64,000 nt of DNA from JACCZX01 sp963829995. GTDB taxonomy: Bacteria > Pseudomonadota > Gammaproteobacteria > Burkholderiales > Burkholderiaceae_F. Positions 17,316 to 26,149 of the stretch are shown one piece after another. Every line of letters starts with the position of its first letter. Within the stretch, counting starts at the first letter, position 1. Below the pieces are notes generated by a model. It saw nothing but the letters and a program-made list of their open reading frames with translations, searched no databases and was not told the origin of the DNA. Location: contig CAWHKW010000022.1 of the NCBI GenBank assembly GCA_963829995.1, positions 445,955 through 509,954 of the forward strand. The letters run 5' to 3'. Position numbers and translations under genes: made by a program.

Positions 17316-19003
17316 GCGCAATCGTGCCGGCCATACATCCTCGGCGCGCGCACACACGCTGGAAGCCCGTTGCCTCTGCAGAAACGCTGATCCTGTTGGT
17401 CGTGGCATTCATTGCGACCGCCGACAACATACCGTTTTGGCGGGCGGTACTACTTGGGCGCGACTTGAGTAGTGCATCGAGCTGGGGTTTGGCGGTCTTG
17501 ACGCTGCTGCTGTTGACATCTGTGTACTACGCCTTGCTGGCGTCGATATCGACGCGAGTGACTCTTAAACCCGTGCTGTGCGCTGCATTGCTGATCGGCG
17601 CGGTCGTGGCGCACTACATCTCTCGCTACGGCGTCGTGATTGACACGTCGATGATGCGCAACGTCCTGCAGACCGATGCACATGAGGCGATCGAGCTTGT
17701 CGGCATCGACGTCGTGGTGACGCTTCTGCCGATGGCCGTGCTACCGATCGCCCTTGTTGTCTTTACCCGCATCGCCGCGCCTAGACGACCGCCGTTCGCA
17801 TTCCGCAGCATGACTATCGCAATAGCAGCGATTACCGCGGTGGTCGTCGCCTTTCTGGGATTCAAGGATCTCGCACCCACATTGCGCAATCGTCCTGAGA
17901 TTCGCAACATGGTGACGCCGGCGAACTTGCTGGTGTCCACAGCCCGCGCGCTGCGTCAGCGAGCGGGTTATGTGACGGTGGTGCGCGAGGGTCCTGCCAC
18001 TGTTTCGCGCGGTATCGCCGCTGCATCGGAGCGTCCCGTCCTGTTCGTGTTTATTGTGGGTGAGACCGCGCGGGCTGCCAACTTTTCACTAAACGGCTAC
18101 GCGCGCGATACGAATCCGGAACTCGCAAGGCTCGACATCATCAACTTCTCGCACGCGCGTGCATGCGGAACGTCAACCGAAGTATCGCTGTCGTGCATGT
18201 TCTCGCCGTTCGGCCGGCGTTCATACGATGAGGCGAAAATTCTTCGTCGCGAATCACTTCCGCAGCAGCTCGCGCGTGCCGGCATTCGGGTCGTATGGCG
18301 CGACAACCAGAGCGGCTGCAAGGGGGTGTGCAATGGACTGGAAGTACATACCTTCGACGATGTGAATGTGGCGGGGGTGTGTACGTCGGGCCATTGCTTC
18401 GATGAAGTGTTGCTGCACGGAATGGATGCGCTGGTGCGCGAGCGCCCCTCCGACCTGTTCGTCGTCCTTCATCAGCTCGGCAATCACGGTCCCGCCTACT
18501 ACCGGCGTTATCCCTCTGCGTTCGGGCACTTCGAGCCAACCTGCCAGACCGACGCGCTCCATCGTTGCACTCAGCAGCAGATCGTCAATGCGTACGACAA
18601 CGCGTTGCGCTACACGGACCACGTTATCGCGCGCGTGATCGCGTTTCTCGAGCAGCAGCGTGATAGATACGACGTCGCGATGGTGTACGTATCGGACCAT
18701 GGCGAGTCTCTGGGTGAGCGTGGGCTGTACCTGCACGGCATGCCGTACGCAATCGCACCTAGGGAGCAACTCGAAGTGCCGATGCTGTGGTGGATGTCGC
18801 CCGAGTTCGTGCGCCATCGCAACATCGATGTGGCATGCCTACGTCAGCGCGCCCGCGACGACGTCAGTCACGACTATTTGTTTCACTCGATTACCGGCGT
18901 TCTCGACATTGAAACGCCTGACAGAGATCGAGCTCTCGATCTATTTGCAAACTGCCGTCATGAGTCGGCACGCTCGGCGGCACTATCCGGTAAGCATCGG
19001 TAG
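17312..19003 (+). CDS. eptA: Phosphoethanolamine--lipid A transferase (EptA/MCR family)
   Basis: This 563-residue enzyme has five N-terminal membrane helices (to about residue 190) and a periplasmic sulfatase-like domain. The nucleophile is Thr289 in C-G-T-S-T-E-V-S-L-S-C-M-F-S. Zinc ligands are Glu251 (GETAR), Asp462-His463 (SDHGES) and a histidine in G-N-H-G-P-A-Y-Y. Paired cysteines typical of the family are present. It should transfer phosphoethanolamine from phosphatidylethanolamine to lipid A, reducing negative charge and polymyxin binding. Start ATG 17312 overlaps the PAP2 stop. Regulator, kinase, PAP2 and eptA form one apparent operon. Confidence 0.93.
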   Translation: MSAIVPAIHPRRAHTRWKPVASAETLILLVVAFIATADNIPFWRAVLLGRDLSSASSWGLAVLTLLLLTSVYYALLASISTRVTLKPVLCAALLIGAVVAHYISRYGVVIDTSMMRNVLQTDAHEAIELVGIDVVVTLLPMAVLPIALVVFTRIAAPRRPPFAFRSMTIAIAAITAVVVAFLGFKDLAPTLRNRPEIRNMVTPANLLVSTARALRQRAGYVTVVREGPATVSRGIAAASERPVLFVFIVGETARAANFSLNGYARDTNPELARLDIINFSHARACGTSTEVSLSCMFSPFGRRSYDEAKILRRESLPQQLARAGIRVVWRDNQSGCKGVCNGLEVHTFDDVNVAGVCTSGHCFDEVLLHGMDALVRERPSDLFVVLHQLGNHGPAYYRRYPSAFGHFEPTCQTDALHRCTQQQIVNAYDNALRYTDHVIARVIAFLEQQRDRYDVAMVYVSDHGESLGERGLYLHGMPYAIAPREQLEVPMLWWMSPEFVRHRNIDVACLRQRARDDVSHDYLFHSITGVLDIETPDRDRALDLFANCRHESARSAALSGKHR

Positions 19004-19189
19004 GCCTGATTGTCGCGTTTGCTGTGAGCGCTCTCTCGTCGCTTTCCTGCCAGCGCGGTGGAGTCGGAGGTCGAACGCGCGCAGCAGTAGTTCAATGCGG
19101 TTGGAGGGCTATCCTTACCGGCTACATCGCGCTAGGAAGCGCGCCTAGCAGCTCACTACCGGAAAGTCCCGGGCGGTAAGCCCCTGCGT

Positions 19190-19663
19190 TCATGTGGGAC
19201 ATGCCTTGGGCAATTCGGCTTCGCGCCGGCTGACTTCTCCGCTGGCCTTTTGCATCTGTTCGATTGTTGCCGTGCGCGTGTCCACGGCATTGCGCATTTC
19301 GATAGCGCGCGCGAGATCGCGCCGCGCGCGCTCGCATCGATCGGCAACTTTTGCTTCAGCCTTGTTGCGCTTCTCGGCGGCGCGCTTTTCTTCTTCCGCC
19401 TGTTTCTTCTGTTCTTTTTCGATCTGCTTGACTTCGGCCACGTCCTTCTTGGCGCGATCTTTGGCGGCTTTTTCGTCGGGCACGCTGACCGACGGCGCGG
19501 TGTTGACCTTACGCACCGGCGATGTGCCCGCCGGGCACTCGCGGTTGGAGTAAGTGACGTTGCCGTTCTTCCCCTCGCAACGCTGCACCTGCATCTGCTG
19601 TGCAAGCGCACCGCTTGCAAACAGGGTTGCAGCCAATGCGCAAATCAGATCGGAACGCGACAT
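19190..19663 (-). CDS. Exported DUF4124-like coiled-coil protein
   Basis: This protein has 157 residues from ATG 19663; an open frame reaches 19720 but the signal peptide starts here (M-S-R-S-D-L-I-C-A-L, cleaved near A-L-A-Q). The N-terminal domain reads R-C-E-G-K-N-G-N-V-T-Y-S-N-R-E-C-P-A-G, like DUF4124 domains of exported proteobacterial proteins. A long Lys/Glu/Ala-rich coiled coil follows. The function is unknown; it may be periplasmic. The ribosome site is weak, so the start is uncertain. It is convergent with eptA; the 186 bases between contain no clear terminator. Confidence 0.75.
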   Translation of the reverse strand: MSRSDLICALAATLFASGALAQQMQVQRCEGKNGNVTYSNRECPAGTSPVRKVNTAPSVSVPDEKAAKDRAKKDVAEVKQIEKEQKKQAEEEKRAAEKRNKAEAKVADRCERARRDLARAIEMRNAVDTRTATIEQMQKASGEVSRREAELPKACPT

Positions 19664-19732
19664 CTGCAGTCGCTTTTCTAGCCGTACGAGTCTATCGAAC
19701 AACCGCCGTCCCCAGCACAAGAGTGAGGGTTG

Positions 19733-20806
19733 TTACTGAACCGACAACGCACTGCGCACCGAATCGGCCGCCGTCTTGTTGAACCGGTACTGATAGTCAT
19801 AGATCTTCGCGCCCGCCTGATACAGCTTGCCCGGACGGACACCGGGTGTTCCCTTGCTCGGCTCGATGAATGCGATCTTGGCGGACTCGCGCTCCACATT
19901 TGTTACGCCGGTGTCGAGCGGGTCAACGTTGGCCGGGAACGACAGCACGACCGCACGCGTGCCCGCGATCGTTTTCTCTTCCCATTCGCCCTCGTCGAGT
20001 GCCTTGACGCCGTCACGATCGCAGAAGAGCGTGCCGGTCTTGGCCGCAAACAGCTCGACCGAGCCTTTCTTCACGGCGCCTGGCTTGAACAGCATCGCAT
20101 ACGGCTTCGCGCCTTTGCGATCTTCATACGCAAGGCAGTAGGGAATCTGCTTCGAGAAGTTGCCGACGAACTGAGTGGTGTTGCTGGCACCGGTGAACGA
20201 CTCGCGCGCCGGCAGTATCAGCACGTCGTCGATGAAGCGCGCGATCACCAGGTAGGCGACCGAGCCGGCTGGGAACGTCGCGCTTCCCACCTTGGCTGCT
20301 TCCTGTTTCAGGTAATTGTCGGGCGTGCGCAAGAATGGCTGCATGTGCAGACCCGAAACGTCGAAGGCCTGCAACGTGACCGCCACCCGCAGCGGATTCT
20401 GGCCCGAGAAGATCAGATACACGGTGCCGTCGGGGGCGGGGATCGCAAAGTTCGGGCGACCCACCGGGCGGCGCTCGCCGTTCAATACGAAGTTGCCGGC
20501 GTCGATGTTGCTGTGAACGGCGCCGGTCTTGGCGTCGTTCGTCGTTTCAGTCAGCGCGAAACGATTTTCGGCGCCCGGTTTGTCGGCGGCGCGCAGGTTC
20601 GCGACGCGTGCGCCGTTGATCAAATAAATGCCCTCGCCCTGCAGAGCCTCGAGGCCGGGATTCGGCAGCGCTTTCGCACCGCGGACCGGCCTCGGCTGCT
20701 TCAAGGGACCATAGGTCTGAAGTTCGGTCGACTGCTCGGTGGCGCCGGCGCCGGCGGCCAGCGTCAGCGCGACCAGTGAAACCGCGACTTTGATATTGAG
20801 GTGCAT
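19733..20806 (-). CDS. Exported protein of unknown function
   Basis: The protein has 357 residues with a clear signal peptide (M-H-L-N-I-K-V-A-V, cleaved near A-G-A-T-E) and a good ribosome site (AGGAG, 9 bases before ATG 20806). The mature part is a beta-rich soluble protein with repeated Y-L-I/Y-L-V strands and motifs such as G-Q-N-P-L-R-V-A-V. I do not recognise the family. It lies 69 bases upstream of the DUF4124-like gene on the same strand and may be cotranscribed with it; both are predicted to be periplasmic. Confidence 0.72.
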   Translation of the reverse strand: MHLNIKVAVSLVALTLAAGAGATEQSTELQTYGPLKQPRPVRGAKALPNPGLEALQGEGIYLINGARVANLRAADKPGAENRFALTETTNDAKTGAVHSNIDAGNFVLNGERRPVGRPNFAIPAPDGTVYLIFSGQNPLRVAVTLQAFDVSGLHMQPFLRTPDNYLKQEAAKVGSATFPAGSVAYLVIARFIDDVLILPARESFTGASNTTQFVGNFSKQIPYCLAYEDRKGAKPYAMLFKPGAVKKGSVELFAAKTGTLFCDRDGVKALDEGEWEEKTIAGTRAVVLSFPANVDPLDTGVTNVERESAKIAFIEPSKGTPGVRPGKLYQAGAKIYDYQYRFNKTAADSVRSALSVQ

Positions 20807-20928
20807 TCGGCTGATCTCCTGATACGTTCAAACCAGTCGGATCGTAAGCGAACGCGCGTAAGCGCGATGATCCGAAAAACGGTGGTAATTCTCCCGCGAA
20901 GGTGGGACTCAAGTTGAAAGCCCAACGA

Positions 20929-22326
20929 CTACACCACCTTGCCTGGATTCATGATATTCAGCGGATCCAGAGTGCGCTTGATAGCTCGCATCAGATTCAT
21001 CTCCACTGCCGACTTATAGCGCGCATTTTCGTCGCGCTTCAACTGCCCGATGCCGTGCTCGGCGGAAATCGAGCCTGAAAAGCGCGTTACCTGGTCGTGC
21101 ACGCATTCGTAGATCGCAGGTTGGTGCGCAAGAAAACGCTCTTCTGCAATGTCGGGTGGGGCGCTTACGTTGTAATGCAGATTCCCGTCGCCAAGATGGC
21201 CGAAAGTCACCATCCGAACGCCGGGGAAACGTTGCGACAGCAGCGCGTCCGTTTCGTCGATGAATCTTGCGATCGAGGAAATCGGTACCGAAATATCGTG
21301 CTTGATGTTCTTGCCCTCGCGCGCCTGCGCTTCCGAGATCAGCTCGCGCAGCTTCCATAACGCGTCGCTTTGCGCTGCAGACTGTGCGATGGCGGCGTCT
21401 GCGATCAGTTGTTTGTCCAGTGCCTGCTCGGCGAGCGCTTGCAGCAGCCCCGCCGCGTGCTCGGCGTCTTCGTGATCGCTCAGTTGCAGCAACACGTATT
21501 GCGCATGAGCGCGTTCGAAGGGCGACCGCCGGTCCGGAAAATGGCGCGTCACCAGTTGCAGGCAGGTGGCGGAAAAAAATTCGAACGCCGTCAGCGTTGG
21601 GCCCGCTGATGACTGCGCCAACGCCAGCAGCGCGAGCGCCGGAGCTATTTTGTCGAGCGCGAAGAGCGCGGTGACTTGGGCGCGCGGTAGAGGAAACGTT
21701 TTCAGGCAGGCCGCTGTGATCACTCCGAGCGTGCCCTCGGCGCCGATGAACAGGTCGCGCAGGTCGTACCCGGTATTGTCCTTGCGCAGACCGCGCAAGC
21801 CATTCCAGATTTCTCCGCTTGGCAGCACGACTTCCAGTCCGAGTGCGAGTTCACGTGCATTTCCATAACGCAAGACCTGCGTGCCGCCGGCATTTGTGCT
21901 CAGGTTGCCGCCGATCGTGGCGCTGCCCTCCGCGGCGAGCGACAGCGGAAACAGCCGGCCGGCGCCGTGTGCCGCTTGTTGCACGTCGTACAGCACGCAG
22001 CCGGCTTCGACGGTGATTGTGCCGTTGATGGCGTCGACTTCTCGCACACGATTCAAGCGCTTCAGCGACAGCACGATTGCATCGCCCGATGTATCGGGGG
22101 TAGCGCCACCCACGAGCCCGGTGTTACCCCCCTGAGGAACAATCGGAGTGTGATGCTCAGCGCACGCACTGACGATTGCCGCCACCTCGTCGGTCGTCGC
22201 GGGGAGCACGACTGCCTGCGCACGACCGGTGAAACGGCCCCGCCAATCGGTTAGATAAGGGGCGGTATCTTCGGGTGCCGTCAACAGTCGCGACGCGCCG
22301 ATGTTTCGTAAGCGCTGCAGCAACAT
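20929..22326 (-). CDS. FAD-linked 2-hydroxyacid oxidase/dehydrogenase (GlcD/D2HGDH type)
   Basis: The protein has 465 residues. The PCMH-type FAD domain includes P-Q-G-G-N-T-G-L-V-G-G (near residue 70) and the G-N-L-S-T-N-A-G-G-T loop. A C-terminal substrate domain follows with G-H-L-G-D-G-N-L-H-Y-N and S-A-E-H-G-I-G-Q-L-K. Relatives oxidise D-2-hydroxyglutarate, D-lactate or glycolate; the exact substrate is open. The frame is open to 22632, but ATG 22326 overlaps the stop of the upstream flavodoxin-like gene (TGATG) and starts the domain, so it is preferred. The stop is the TGA-coupled end of this two-gene unit. Confidence 0.88.
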   Translation of the reverse strand: MLLQRLRNIGASRLLTAPEDTAPYLTDWRGRFTGRAQAVVLPATTDEVAAIVSACAEHHTPIVPQGGNTGLVGGATPDTSGDAIVLSLKRLNRVREVDAINGTITVEAGCVLYDVQQAAHGAGRLFPLSLAAEGSATIGGNLSTNAGGTQVLRYGNARELALGLEVVLPSGEIWNGLRGLRKDNTGYDLRDLFIGAEGTLGVITAACLKTFPLPRAQVTALFALDKIAPALALLALAQSSAGPTLTAFEFFSATCLQLVTRHFPDRRSPFERAHAQYVLLQLSDHEDAEHAAGLLQALAEQALDKQLIADAAIAQSAAQSDALWKLRELISEAQAREGKNIKHDISVPISSIARFIDETDALLSQRFPGVRMVTFGHLGDGNLHYNVSAPPDIAEERFLAHQPAIYECVHDQVTRFSGSISAEHGIGQLKRDENARYKSAVEMNLMRAIKRTLDPLNIMNPGKVV

Positions 22327-22919
22327 CAATGTGCAGCCAGACGCAATGCCGCCGTAGCGAGGCGCCTTCCAAGCGCGACCGCGAGACGCCGTTCTTCGTC
22401 GGTGAGGCGTACCGGCGCGCCCCGCGGTGCGACGTGGCTCGCGCCGTACGGCGTACCGCCGCTGGTGGTGCCCATCAGATCCGGCTCGGTATATGGAACA
22501 CCCAGCACCAGCATGCCTTGGTGCAGTAACGGCAACATCATCGACAGCAGCGTCGACTCCTGTCCGCCGTGCATCGACGTCGTCGACGTAAACACGGCGG
22601 CGGGCTTGCCCGCCAAAGCGCCCGCCAGCCATTGAGCCGATGTCGAGTCGATGAAATGTTTAAGCGGCGCGGCCATGTTGCCGAAGCGCGTAGGCGAGCC
22701 GAGCGCGAGTCCCCCGCATTGCTCGAGATCAATCAGATCGGCGAACGGCGCGCCGTCGGGTGGAATGGATGAGGATGCGGTCTCGACTACCGCGGCTACC
22801 GGCGGAACCGTGCGCAGCCGCGCCTGGGTTCCGTCGACTTGATCGACTCCCTGCGCGATCGCCTCGGCCAGCAGCCGCGTGGCGCCGGTACGCGAGTAGT
22901 AAAGAATCAGGATATCCAA
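22326..22919 (-). CDS. wrbA: WrbA-family NAD(P)H:quinone oxidoreductase
   Basis: This 197-residue flavodoxin-fold protein has an FMN phosphate loop (Y-Y-S-R-T-G-A-T-R) and the family motif S-P-T-R-F-G-N-M-A-A-P-L-K-H-F-I-D, followed by T-S-T-T-S-M-H-G-G-Q-E. WrbA enzymes reduce quinones by two electrons using NAD(P)H in the cytoplasm. It overlaps the FAD oxidase by one base, so both flavoenzymes are probably coupled. Divergent to yihY, with 72 bases between starts holding both promoters. Confidence 0.9.
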   Translation of the reverse strand: MDILILYYSRTGATRLLAEAIAQGVDQVDGTQARLRTVPPVAAVVETASSSIPPDGAPFADLIDLEQCGGLALGSPTRFGNMAAPLKHFIDSTSAQWLAGALAGKPAAVFTSTTSMHGGQESTLLSMMLPLLHQGMLVLGVPYTEPDLMGTTSGGTPYGASHVAPRGAPVRLTDEERRLAVALGRRLATAALRLAAH

Positions 22920-22991
22920 GCGGGCTGTCGTCGGTGATTCTGAGTGCTGTGTAGAAGAAGCAGGCGATGCGCTCGCTATTATCGCCGCACG

Positions 22992-24281
22992 ATGCGCTTG
23001 AACCTTACCCCGTGGCGAGACCGTTATTCATGGTTCAAAAGGGCGCACGACGTTGCGATCTTCGCCCGGCGCCGCGCGCGCGACGTCAAAATGGCGCAGG
23101 TCGCCGGCAGCTTGACGTTTACAACCACGCTGACCATCGTGCCGCTGTTCGCGGTTGCGCTGGCGCTGTTCACCGCGTTTCCGCTGTTCGCAGAGTTTCG
23201 CGGGTCCGTCGAGAACGCCGTGCTGAAGACCTTGCCCGGTCAAATCTCAGACACGGTGCTGCGCTACATCAACGAGTTTGCGCTGAAGGCGACGCGGCTG
23301 ACCGCGGTCGGGTTGATATTCCTCGCAGTCACTGCGATCGCGATGATGGTGACGTTCGATCGCGTGATGAACGACATCTGGCGCGTGAAAAATCGAAGGC
23401 CGCTGACGCAGCGCGTGCTGATCTATTGGGCGATCCTGACCCTGGGGCCGCTGCTGATCGGCGCCAGCTTGAGCGCAAGCTCGTACGTGTGGTCGATGTC
23501 GAGCGATACGGTCACGCAATTACCAAGGTCGATGCGGGGTACGCTCGACTACGCCCCGGTGATCATCAGCGGCTTCGCTTATGCCGCGCTCTTTGTGTTC
23601 GTACCGAATCGGGTGGTTGCGTGGCGCGACGCGCTGATCGGCGGCTTTATCGCAGCCATCCTGGCCGAGTTGTTCAAGCACTCGTTCGGCGAATTCGTGG
23701 CGCGCGGGACAACGGGCTCAATCTATGGAGCCTTCGCGGTTCTGCCGCTGTTCTTGATCTGGATTTACCTGTCGTGGTACGTCGTCCTGTTTGGCGCCGC
23801 TATTACCGCCACATTGCCGCGGCTGCGCGCGACTCGCTTTTCGGATGAACTGCTGGCCGGCAACCAGTTCATCACCTCGGTGGCATTGCTCAAGGTCCTG
23901 CTGCAGGCGAAACAGCGCAAGGCGCCGGCGGTGCGGCCAATGGCGCTCGCGCGGCAGATTCGAATGTCGACGGACGAGACCGAGCAATTGCTCGAAGCAC
24001 TGGAAAAGCTGGGATACGTCAGGCGGCTGGCCGTGCATGCACCCGGTCCGCGCGCCGGCCGACGCAGCGAACACGACTGGATGCTGACGTGCGACGAAAA
24101 TGCGATGACGCTAAAGCCGTTGTTCGAGCATTTTGCGGTCGACCCCACGAACAGTCTGATGACGACCGATGCACTCGGATTGCGTGCGCTGCGCACGCGC
24201 TGGTTTCAGTCGGATTGGCTGCAGGCGCCGCTGGCGGAAGAACTCGCCGACGAGAAGCAGGCGGCCGCAGTCAGCGGCTAA
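22992..24281 (+). CDS. YihY/BrkB-family inner-membrane protein
   Basis: The YihY (formerly called RNase BN) family comprises six-helix membrane proteins of uncertain function. This member has 429 residues from ATG 22992; the frame is open to 22944 without similarity. Family stretches include A-Q-V-A-G-S-L-T-F-T-T-T-L-T-I-V-P-L and Y-G-A-F-A-V-L-P-L-F-L-I-W-I-Y-L-S-W. A C-terminal soluble domain (residues about 290-429) looks winged-helix-like, as in many betaproteobacterial members. It is not a nuclease gene despite old naming. It overlaps the convergent next gene by four bases. Confidence 0.9.
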   Translation: MRLNLTPWRDRYSWFKRAHDVAIFARRRARDVKMAQVAGSLTFTTTLTIVPLFAVALALFTAFPLFAEFRGSVENAVLKTLPGQISDTVLRYINEFALKATRLTAVGLIFLAVTAIAMMVTFDRVMNDIWRVKNRRPLTQRVLIYWAILTLGPLLIGASLSASSYVWSMSSDTVTQLPRSMRGTLDYAPVIISGFAYAALFVFVPNRVVAWRDALIGGFIAAILAELFKHSFGEFVARGTTGSIYGAFAVLPLFLIWIYLSWYVVLFGAAITATLPRLRATRFSDELLAGNQFITSVALLKVLLQAKQRKAPAVRPMALARQIRMSTDETEQLLEALEKLGYVRRLAVHAPGPRAGRRSEHDWMLTCDENAMTLKPLFEHFAVDPTNSLMTTDALGLRALRTRWFQSDWLQAPLAEELADEKQAAAVSG

Positions 24282-24601
24282 AGCCGGATCTTGCCGCGCC
24301 AGGTGTTCAGGTACATCACCCAGTCGCCGATGAAACTGTAGAGCGGCTGCTTGAACGACGCCGGCCTGTTCTTCTCGAAAACAAAATGCCCGATCCACGC
24401 GAACCCGTAACCGGACAAGACAGCGGCGAGCAGCCACCAGGGGTTGCGCGTCACGATTGCCACGCCGATGAATGCGAGCGCCAATGATGAGCCGGCAAAG
24501 TGCATGCGCCGGCAGTTGCGGTCGCGGTGCTCGGACAGGTAGAAGGGATAAAACTCGCGAAAGGTCGCGAATCGCTGCGGAGACGTCGAACTTTCGCTCA
24601 T
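24278..24601 (-). CDS. Mpo1-like/DUF962 membrane protein
   Basis: The protein has 107 residues from ATG 24601. The DUF962 signature is clear: H-F-A-G-S-S-L-A-L, then A-W-I-G-H-F-V-F-E-K-N-R-P-A-S-F-K, with two short hydrophobic segments. The yeast relative Mpo1 is an iron-dependent dioxygenase of fatty acid alpha-oxidation; conserved His residues are kept here. The bacterial role is unknown. It is the last gene of a minus-strand run metY-hydrolase-LysE-DUF962, 32 bases after the LysE gene. Confidence 0.85.
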   Translation of the reverse strand: MSESSTSPQRFATFREFYPFYLSEHRDRNCRRMHFAGSSLALAFIGVAIVTRNPWWLLAAVLSGYGFAWIGHFVFEKNRPASFKQPLYSFIGDWVMYLNTWRGKIRL

Positions 24602-24633
24602 CAGCTTCAATCTAGCGCTTCTTTGCGCAGCGC

Positions 24634-25296
24634 TCAAGACGGTGCCACAGTCAGCACCAGCGCGGCGGCTCCAAGTACCAGCACACCTGCGATCCGATCG
24701 GTGATCCTGGCGTAGCGCGGGTCTGTTGCCAGGTGGGCGACGCGCGACGCCAGATAGCCATAGCCGCCGAGGATCAGCAGCTCCGGCACGATCGACCCGA
24801 TCGCAAGCCAGATCATTTGCACGCCGACCGGCAGCGATGGATCGACAAACTGCGGCAGGATTGCGACGAAAAAAATCAGCGTCTTCGGATTGGCCAGCTG
24901 TAAATAGAAGCCGGAAAGATAAATCGAGCGGGCAGAGCGGTCGCGGGTCGACGTGTTTGAAGCGGTGATCGGCGACGGGCGGCCGAGGACGGCCGAAACT
25001 CCGATGTAAACGAGATACAAAGCGCCGAGCCATTTCACGGTAACGAAGAATGGCTTGGAAGCGACAATCACGGCACCGAGCGCGGTGGCGGACACGGCGA
25101 AGTAGAGCGCGTTGGCCGACAGCACGCCGAGCGCGGCGAACAGCGAACGCCGCGCGCCATGCGTCAGGCCATAGGCAATTACCAGCATCACCGCGGGGCC
25201 CGGCGACAACGACAAAGCCGCTTCGGTCAGCAGATAAAGCCAGTACGTGTCCCAATTGATCGCAGCAACGTCAAGCGCGGCAAAAAACGATGGCAC
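24634..25296 (-). CDS. LysE/RhtB-family amino-acid exporter
   Basis: This 220-residue LysE-type translocator has about six membrane helices. The typical opening L-L-T-E-A-A-L-S-L-S-P-G-P-A-V is near residue 20, and L-A-N-P-K-T-L-I-F-F is in the second half. The frame is open to 25356, inside the upstream hydrolase gene. GTG 25296 lies just after the hydrolase stop and gives a normal family length. Relatives export amino acids such as homoserine, threonine or lysine. Its position after an O-acetylhomoserine sulfhydrylase makes a homoserine-related substrate an attractive inference only. Confidence 0.87.
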   Translation of the reverse strand: MPSFFAALDVAAINWDTYWLYLLTEAALSLSPGPAVMLVIAYGLTHGARRSLFAALGVLSANALYFAVSATALGAVIVASKPFFVTVKWLGALYLVYIGVSAVLGRPSPITASNTSTRDRSARSIYLSGFYLQLANPKTLIFFVAILPQFVDPSLPVGVQMIWLAIGSIVPELLILGGYGYLASRVAHLATDPRYARITDRIAGVLVLGAAALVLTVAPS

Positions 25297-25303
25297 GTCT
25301 TCG

Positions 25304-26140
25304 TCAGGCAGCGGCGCGTCCGAATGCGCGCGCAGCAAAATGGCGCAAAGCCTCACGCACGCCGTCCGGATTTTCAGCCATCAACGAGTGACCAGCGCCG
25401 GCCAGCGTCACGACCGTCGCATCACGGCACGCGTCGATCAGCGGCTGCGCAGCACGCGCCGGCGTCATCAGATCGGACACTGCCAGGATGAACAGCGCAG
25501 GACACGTCAGCTCAGCCGCAGCTTGCGCGCCGCGCCGGTAAGCGTTGCATGCGGCGAAGTCTGCGTGCAGAACATCGGCGCCATTGCGCTGTGCGACTCG
25601 CTGCATCAATCGCAGATTGCTCCACACGTTCGAAAAGCCGGGACCCGGGCTCGACGGCTTTCGATCGAATGCATCGATCGAGGCGCTGTGCGACCAGACA
25701 TTGATCATGTCCATCGCCTGCGCCGTCGAATTCCTGGTGGCGTCGAGAAGTACGTCGGATACTTGCATCGGCGAAGCGGTCGCAATCAGGACGACGCCAT
25801 GCACTTTGTCGCGCAGGAGTGCTCCCACCTCGAGCGCGATCAGCGACCCCATGCTGTGCCCGACCACGAGCAGCCGCTCTGCGCCGCAGGTCTTCAGCGC
25901 GGCGGCAACGTGTTCGGCCATCGATTCGATAGTGGTAAGCGCCGGGCCTGCACTGCGCATGTGCCCCGGCAGATCGAGCGCGAGCACGCTGTAGCCGTGA
26001 TGCGCCATATACCGGCTCTGCAGAATCCACACACTGTGATCGTGCTCGCCGCCGTGCAGAAATACGATCGTCGGCAGGGCCGGATCGAACGTCTTGCCGC
26101 CGGTGTAGGCGTACAGGCGCGGCGTCTCGATGAGATCCAT
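25304..26140 (-). CDS. Alpha/beta-fold hydrolase
   Basis: The protein has 278 residues. The fold begins with the oxyanion region F-L-H-G-G-E-H-D-H-S. The nucleophile elbow is G-H-S-M-G-S. A likely acid Asp lies in A-V-S-D-L-M-T-P, and the catalytic His in G-A-G-H-S-L-M. The triad is complete. The substrate is unknown; relatives include esterases and acyl-CoA or lactone hydrolases. It lies 9 bases after metY and 7 bases before the LysE-type gene, so it belongs to the same operon. Confidence 0.88.
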   Translation of the reverse strand: MDLIETPRLYAYTGGKTFDPALPTIVFLHGGEHDHSVWILQSRYMAHHGYSVLALDLPGHMRSAGPALTTIESMAEHVAAALKTCGAERLLVVGHSMGSLIALEVGALLRDKVHGVVLIATASPMQVSDVLLDATRNSTAQAMDMINVWSHSASIDAFDRKPSSPGPGFSNVWSNLRLMQRVAQRNGADVLHADFAACNAYRRGAQAAAELTCPALFILAVSDLMTPARAAQPLIDACRDATVVTLAGAGHSLMAENPDGVREALRHFAARAFGRAAA

Positions 26141-26149
26141 TCGCCGACG

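Noticed and set aside
19730..20779. 349-codon plus-strand frame opposite the exported protein gene
   Set aside because: Antisense shadow; the minus strand has a signal peptide and a good ribosome site.
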